This document shows positions 61,501 to 64,000 of a stretch of DNA of 64,000 bases, one piece after another (the first letter of the stretch is position 1; each line of letters starts with the position of its first letter). The stretch is taken from the NCBI RefSeq assembly GCF_947242115.1, contig NC_074711.1, positions 750,501 through 814,500 on the forward strand, in the 5' to 3' direction. A program made the translations under genes and the position numbers. Origin of the DNA: Biomphalaria glabrata (lineage: Eukaryota > Mollusca > Gastropoda > Planorbidae). The notes under the pieces are model-generated. The model had not been told where the DNA came from. It saw only the letters and a list, made by a program, of their open reading frames with translations, and made no database searches.

Positions 61501-62803
61501 AATATAGTTCGTCCATCGTGGTTCGATGATGACCACTTTTGTCATCTAGAAGGCTGAGGGCTTTGCACTGGGCACTTTTCTTCTGCCAACACTATTCTCT
61601 TTTCCTCAGCAATTTGTGCACCAGTTTTCACAGCGGGACGGCATGAGGCTCTGTCATGTGCTTCTGTCTCCCAGGTGGCTAAGTGTATGCTGAACGCTTT
61701 CAGAGAAGCTTTCAGGGTGTCCCTAAAGCATTTTCTTTGACCGCATTGTGAGTGCTTTCCTTCCCTTAATTGGCCATACAGGAGTCATTTAGGGATGCGG
61801 CGATTATCCATCCTGCCCAATCACAGATGGGACTGCATCAGGATTGTGTGGATTAGCCCTGATTGAAAGACTTCATAAGCTGTTCTTAATCATATACAAA
61901 TATGTTAAACAAGTCAAGAATACAATTATGAATGGAACTTTAGTTTATCTCCTGTTGCCTGTCAGACAAAAGTAGAGCTATCAAAGGCACTCATCTGAAA
62001 AGGTTTAAGGTCTAAAAGATTAATATTATAGAGATACATTTACTCAAGAAACAACTTGTTAAGCTGACATATACCTCTTCAAGACAACCACCCAAATATT
62101 GGCATCAAAATAAAATAGAAAGTTAACATCTAGATTTATATCTAACACAATAAGGAAATAGAAGACAATAATATTTTTAAGACAACCTTTTTCAGTGGAG
62201 TGAATTTCTGATAGCTTATGCTATCTATCATCATTAACTATGCATTTCATCATCACAAGCTTTAGGAAGCAACAAATGTAATCAACATACCCAATAGCAT
62301 AAACAGCATTAGCTAATTGTCCATCATTTAAAATGTCATGAGCAATATCCCATCCTCCATCAGATGCTACAATCAAAACATTTTGAAAGCCATTTAAATC
62401 TAATGCATTTCTCAAAGTCTGCAAAGAGAAAGATGGGGTAAATTGTTTATCAAAAGCAAAAATTCCAGTAAATGTATGCAGGCCTACTAACAACTTTTCC
62501 CAATCAGCAGCTGTTCTGAGCAGGATATCAAGAGAGAGGCTGGTTGATTCTATTATGTTATCCATCCAGCTTTTCTCTGAACGACCCTTTCTTCGTGGTC
62601 CCTCCACTGTACCTTGGAGAATGATTTCTGATAGCGAGTCAAGTCTTACAATATGACCAGACTAGCTCATATTTCATTTCTTCACAGTATTGAGAAGTTC
62701 TTCTTTTTTTACCAGACATGTATAATTTTACTGTATCTATATTATAAAAGATTTAGATCATTACCTTTATGTAAGCAACATTATAGTTTCTCTCATTCCA
62801 TAT
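46545..62803 (-). CDS. GALC: galactocerebrosidase copy B (GH59), 13 exons in window, 5' end beyond right edge
   Basis: Lysosomal enzyme that removes galactose from galactosylceramide. Minus-strand exons, 5' to 3': 62765-62803, 62291-62418, 61009-61126, 60388-60425, 57443-57567, 55638-55777, 55338-55427, 54939-55028, 52766-52907, 51857-52028, 49441-49607, 48758-48831 and 46545-46733 (TAG stop). The lengths sum to 1512 nt and every junction is in phase, giving 503 residues, about the human length from the same point. Landmarks: [13 protein letters not shown] (acid/base Glu), [12 protein letters not shown] (nucleophile Glu), [62 protein letters not shown], then the lectin-like domain with [12 protein letters not shown] and [17 protein letters not shown]. 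One donor (57441-57442) is GC. The first roughly 190 residues, with the signal peptide, lie outside. No lesion is visible, so this is the likely working copy. Confidence 0.94.
46757..47277. mobile_element. solo LTR of a retrotransposon (fossil)
   Basis: A 521-bp block starts TGTTTTAATCCTGGTGG and ends TTCGTTACA. It contains a promoter-like CCCTATATAAAGAGC and shares GCCAATTGT.CAGTATTGGCTGT with the LTR at 9891-10573; a fragment of its start also lies at 16437-16492. The flanking 4-mers ATAA and ATAG differ at one base. No internal region is present. It lies in the last intron of GALC copy B, close to the terminal exon, and is absent from copy A. Confidence 0.6.
47515..47765 (-). mobile_element. 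LINE reverse-transcriptase fragment
   Basis: The minus strand reads [45 protein letters not shown] and a frame-changed ...[15 protein letters not shown]. This is the TYLGS...KRI.KA..A...L segment after the RT palm. Decayed. It is intronic in GALC copy B. Confidence 0.7.
47812..48050 (+). repeat. SINE family S2, best copy
   Basis: AAGCGTGGTCGAGAGGCCAA (A-box region), GGCTCGAGGTTCGACACCCG (B box), CAGAGTTGTATTTACTGAGC, a poly-C patch, GAGATTGGACCAAAAGCGCT and the tail GTAGCGCTATATAAAAGC, followed by a CT repeat. It is intronic in GALC copy B. Confidence 0.85.
50590..51500 (+). mobile_element. LINE reverse-transcriptase 3' half, decayed
   Basis: Across changing frames the plus strand reads [147 protein letters not shown] and VPQRSNRL. 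These are the RT palm through C-terminus of a widespread animal LINE family. The FADD region is missing (deleted after RRITL). Several frame changes and stops. It sits in the GALC copy B intron 49608-51856. Confidence 0.85.
51537..51705 (+). repeat. SINE family S1, best-preserved copy
   Basis: GGCTGCCTGGTCGTGCGGTT, GCGCGCTGGACTGTCGTTCG, GGTCCCGGGTTCAAACCCTG (B box), CGTCCTGCGGGAGGTTTGGA, AATTATCTTCAACTCTGAAG and GAACATCCGAAATAAG. It is the only plus-strand S1 copy seen and follows directly on the LINE at 50590-51500. The head carries polymerase III A- and B-box-like motifs, so it is tRNA-derived. Confidence 0.85.
52975..53062 (-). mobile_element. LINE 3' tail fragment
   Basis: The minus strand reads [20 protein letters not shown], the C-terminal AADW...RTVNAPP end of a LINE. 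Relatives lie at 22616-22700 and 62466-62640. It sits in the GALC copy B intron 52908-54938. Confidence 0.6.
53408..54076. mobile_element. fold-back-like DNA element with arrays of a TTTTGGCG motif
   Basis: The first 90 bp on the plus strand and the last 110 bp on the minus strand carry the same series of GACGTTTTGGCGCCGCC, CGTTTTGGCGCGA and CGTTTTGGCGACGGGACG words, about five at each end in inverted arrangement. TTATCTGT flanks both sides (53400-53407 and 54077-54084), an exact 8-bp target duplication. The 0.45-kb AT-rich interior has no credible gene. It is a non-autonomous DNA element. The 8-bp duplication is compatible with hAT or P-type elements but the superfamily is not settled. It is intronic in GALC copy B. 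Confidence 0.75.
54100..54365 (+). repeat. SINE family S3, best copy
   Basis: GGAGGCATGGTGGCTGAGCA, TTGGCTTTTGGACCAGGGGT and an AGAATCCTGGTGAAGAC head (tRNA-like, weak B box), then CCACCCAGCTCTCATGGGTA, AAAGTAAAGGCGGTTGGTCG, ACCACATGACACCCTCATAA and CAGAAACAGATGACCTTTAC. It starts 16 bp right of the fold-back element's target duplication. Confidence 0.8.
56160..56345. repeat. direct duplication, about 103-bp unit
   Basis: AAGATGAACACATGGACGTA, ATTATTTTGTTTTGAAAGAA, TTACTGTAATTT and AGAAGATAGATCAGTT occur twice. The unit resembles the CR1-like LINE 3' end (GACGTAATTATxxxxTTTTGAAAGxAxT), so it is probably a duplicated LINE tail. Confidence 0.75.
56448..57430. repeat. satellite of about 1 kb, ATAGATATGCTATAAAT units
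   Basis: Three short modules (AGATAGATATGCTATAAATG, AATAATGATAAATATAGATA, AAATGCTATAAATGAA) are joined in higher-order blocks of about 36 to 130 bp. It fills most of the GALC copy B intron 55778-57442 and ends about 10 bp from the exon's splice donor. Copy A has no such array in the matching intron. Confidence 0.9.
57441..57442 (-). promoter_or_regulatory. GC splice donor in GALC copy B
   Basis: On the minus strand the exon ends ACAG and the intron begins GCAAGTC. The matching donor in copy A (30964-30965) is GTAAGT. GCAAGT after AG is the consensus of the rare but functional GC-AG introns, so the site is probably used. Confidence 0.75.
57998..59650 (-). mobile_element. I-clade (Nimbus-like) LINE, 3' part with RNase H
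   Basis: On the minus strand an open frame of about 430 codons (59313 to 58021) holds an RNase H domain with YTDGSAFKA (Asp), [13 protein letters not shown] (Glu), [12 protein letters not shown] (Asp) and [10 protein letters not shown] (Asp), then a CCHC-type [21 protein letters not shown]-terminus. Upstream (59640-59320) a decayed reading gives [16 protein letters not shown] and [18 protein letters not shown], the end of the RT. The 3' end is a GAA repeat at about 58001-58015. ATTAACT occurs at both edges (about 57994 and 59648), a possible target duplication. RNase H plus this order is typical of the I clade, to which the snail element Nimbus belongs. The exact family is inference. It is inserted in a copy B intron; copy A shows the empty site near 31535. 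Confidence 0.85.
59970..60212 (+). repeat. SINE family S3
   Basis: GGGCAGAGTGGCTGAGCACT, CCAAACCAAGGGTCCTGGGT (B box GGTTCAAATG follows), CCACCCAACTCTAATAGGTA, AAAGTAAAGGCGGTTGGTCA and CAAAGAAACAGATGACCTTA. The tRNA head is clearer here than at 54100. It is intronic in GALC copy B. Confidence 0.8.
60685..60885 (+). mobile_element. LINE 3' end, same family as 50590-51500
   Basis: Across frames the plus strand reads [20 protein letters not shown] and [29 protein letters not shown], matching the end of the element at 50590-51500. It is intronic in GALC copy B. Confidence 0.65.
61495..61870 (-). mobile_element. LINE C-terminal fragment
   Basis: The minus strand reads (with frame changes) [45 protein letters not shown] and NHDGRTIF. 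This is the tail of an animal LINE protein where DR..WR..V.. and a late Cys/His stretch are conserved. A short relative lies at 15020-15100. It lies in the 61127-62290 intron of GALC copy B. Confidence 0.65.
62466..62640 (-). mobile_element. LINE C-terminal fragment
   Basis: The minus strand reads [40 protein letters not shown]. This GxxxxGRxxxxWxDNI pattern is common at LINE C-termini. It begins about 50 bp from the 62291-62418 exon of GALC copy B, so an open frame runs through both, by coincidence. Confidence 0.7.
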
Positions 62804-63009
62804 CTGTTGAAGATCAAATTAAAATGAGTTGTTACATTGTCTTCACACGTGTGGCTAAATAGCATTAACACCTTAGGGAATGTTCATACATGTTGTAATG
62901 ACTATAGGGAGAGGGGAGGTATAAAAAATTGTTACATTTTATTACAAGGAGGGTGTCAGGACTCAGTATATTAAGATGAAAAGGCACATTCCTCATTAAA
63001 GGCACATTC

Positions 63010-63220
63010 CTCGTTCCATATGCTAAGACAAATTTGTACAAATGCTCCTTCTTCCCTAGTGCTATTTGAGCATGGAATGGGTTGCCTGAGCTAGCCAGGA
63101 AAACCAGTGACTTGTCAGAATTTAGGTCATCGGTTAATATGCATGACTGAATGCATTACGCGTAGGATGTAATCATCTTCTTTTTTGAAGTAATGTCTGT
63201 ATCATATAAGATAAGATAAG
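63010..63220 (+). mobile_element. CR1-like LINE 3' end, longest copy
   Basis: One plus-strand frame reads TNLYKCSFFPSAIWAWNGLP, ELARKTSDLSEF, the conserved SFFP..I..WN.LP end of CR1/Jockey-type LINE proteins. The 3' tail ends in ATAAGATAAGATAAG. Other copies: plus sense at 23425 and 38705; minus sense at 2051, 11739, 12205, 34722, 42390 and 63370. Confidence 0.75.
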
Positions 63221-63369
63221 AAGAAAAGAACCTGACATTTTGCCCCATTCTCCTCTAAAGTTAACAGGAGACCCAGACTGACCAGAACTCAGTCCTGACA
63301 GAAGGTTTTTTTTTTAGAACCCTATGGGTTTCCCAGTGGATGTCCAATGTGTCAATACTTTTCCTACCA

Positions 63370-63504
63370 TCTTATCTTATATAATACAGACGTTACTTCA
63401 AAAAAGAAGATGATTACGTCCTACGCGTCATGCATTTAGTCATGCATATTAACCAATGACTTAAATTCTGCCAAGTCACTGGTTTTCCTGGCTAGCTCAG
63501 GCAA
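63370..63504 (-). mobile_element. CR1-like LINE 3' end, facing the copy at 63010
   Basis: CTTATCTTATATAATACAGA, CGTTACTTCAAAAAAGAAGA, GATTACGTCCTACGCGTCAT and TTTTCCTGGCTAGCTCAGGC are the inverse of 63010-63220, so the two copies are tail to tail with about 150 bp between them. Confidence 0.75.
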
Positions 63505-64000
63505 TTTCTATCAATGATGAAAAAAGTGATTAATGATAATTAATAAGTCTTTTGTAAAATTCAAATTTTCTTGTCAAGTTACCGGGGGAAGTAGGGGGAT
63601 TTAGTCTTGTTATGATTTGTTACAAAGGGGGAAAAAAAAAGGGGGGGGGGGAGGTAAAAAGTGTTATTTTGGCATAATGTAGTACTTGAGCTTTCACTTA
63701 GCTAGCAATTTATCAAGGTGGATTGAGTTCACTTTCCAATGGAGACCAGGAATTTTTATTTCAGGTTTTTAAGTGAGATTTAACTGTGAGGTTAAAGTCA
63801 GCAAGTAAATCTTCAGGCAGATATCCCCCCCCCACACCTAAATGTCCAACAAAGTGACTGTCCAGAGAGCACAGAACATGAAAGACATGCTAATGAAAGG
63901 CAATACTAATAATCATCATCATCATCATCATCATCAAACTCCATTAGAGTGAGGGCTTGAGAGGCTCAAATCCTCTCTTGCAAAAGCCCTGGACAGAAAC

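Larger units (their letters stand above)
62804..64000. other. intron of GALC copy B running off the window
   Basis: Apart from the two LINE ends at 63010 and 63370, there is a G-rich run near 63640-63650, a C run near 63825 and an ATC microsatellite at about 63911-63934 followed by repeat-like GAGGCTCAAATCCTCTCTTG. No further GALC exon was found before the edge. Confidence 0.5.

Noticed and set aside
62221-62607. 128-codon open frame on the minus strand as one gene
   Set aside because: It is a chance join of a LINE tail (VEGPRRKGR...), intron sequence and the GALC exon at 62291-62418.

Overview
The window is eukaryotic DNA: AT-rich, intron-dominated and crowded with transposon remains, with no sign of bacterial organisation. 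It looks like a gastropod mollusc, most likely a freshwater pulmonate snail. This is inferred from the AGATCTAG-type microrepeats, a Nimbus/I-like LINE with an RNase H domain, several tRNA-derived SINE families and a GH59 galactocerebrosidase with many short exons. The species call is inference; the gene and element calls rest on the sequence.

Left part (1-17 kb): a degenerate tandem repeat, then a decayed Mutator-like transposase gene (1218-5776) with a phase-consistent split 5' exon and a 2.8-kb intron full of AGATCTAG repeats and poly-C tracts. Next comes a hAT-like element (6380-8287) with a smaller terminal-inverted-repeat element nested in it. A probable secreted C-type-lectin-like gene is spread over 8897-15540 on the plus strand. 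Its introns hold a SINE, a solo LTR, an inverted-repeat element with a tRNA-like core, and minisatellites.

Middle and right (17-64 kb): the main content is a head-to-tail segmental duplication of a galactocerebrosidase (GALC, lysosomal glycoside hydrolase family 59) gene, both copies on the minus strand. Copy B (46545-62803, continuing beyond the right edge) has 13 visible exons. They are all open, all phase-consistent, and run from the catalytic acid/base exon to the stop codon. Copy A (21460-36727, perhaps to 38922) keeps nearly the same exons and splice sites but is decayed. It has two in-frame stops, a frameshifting deletion in its 5'-most clear exon, and it lacks a 167-bp exon of the C-terminal lectin-like domain. 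The region where that exon should lie now holds a 2.9-kb piggyBac transposon (23689-26621) with an apparently intact two-exon transposase.

The two copies have since collected different insertions. Copy A has the piggyBac, a 19-unit minisatellite, a LINE tail with an 11-bp target duplication and a 5'-inverted (twin-primed) LINE. Copy B has a 1-kb satellite beside a GC-type splice donor, an I-clade LINE, a fold-back element with 8-bp target duplications, a solo LTR and several LINE tails. Between the copies lie an orphan OTU-protease-like exon, a GC-rich 82-bp duplication and facing LINE ends. Three tRNA-derived SINE families (S1, S2, S3) and one CR1-like LINE family occur throughout.
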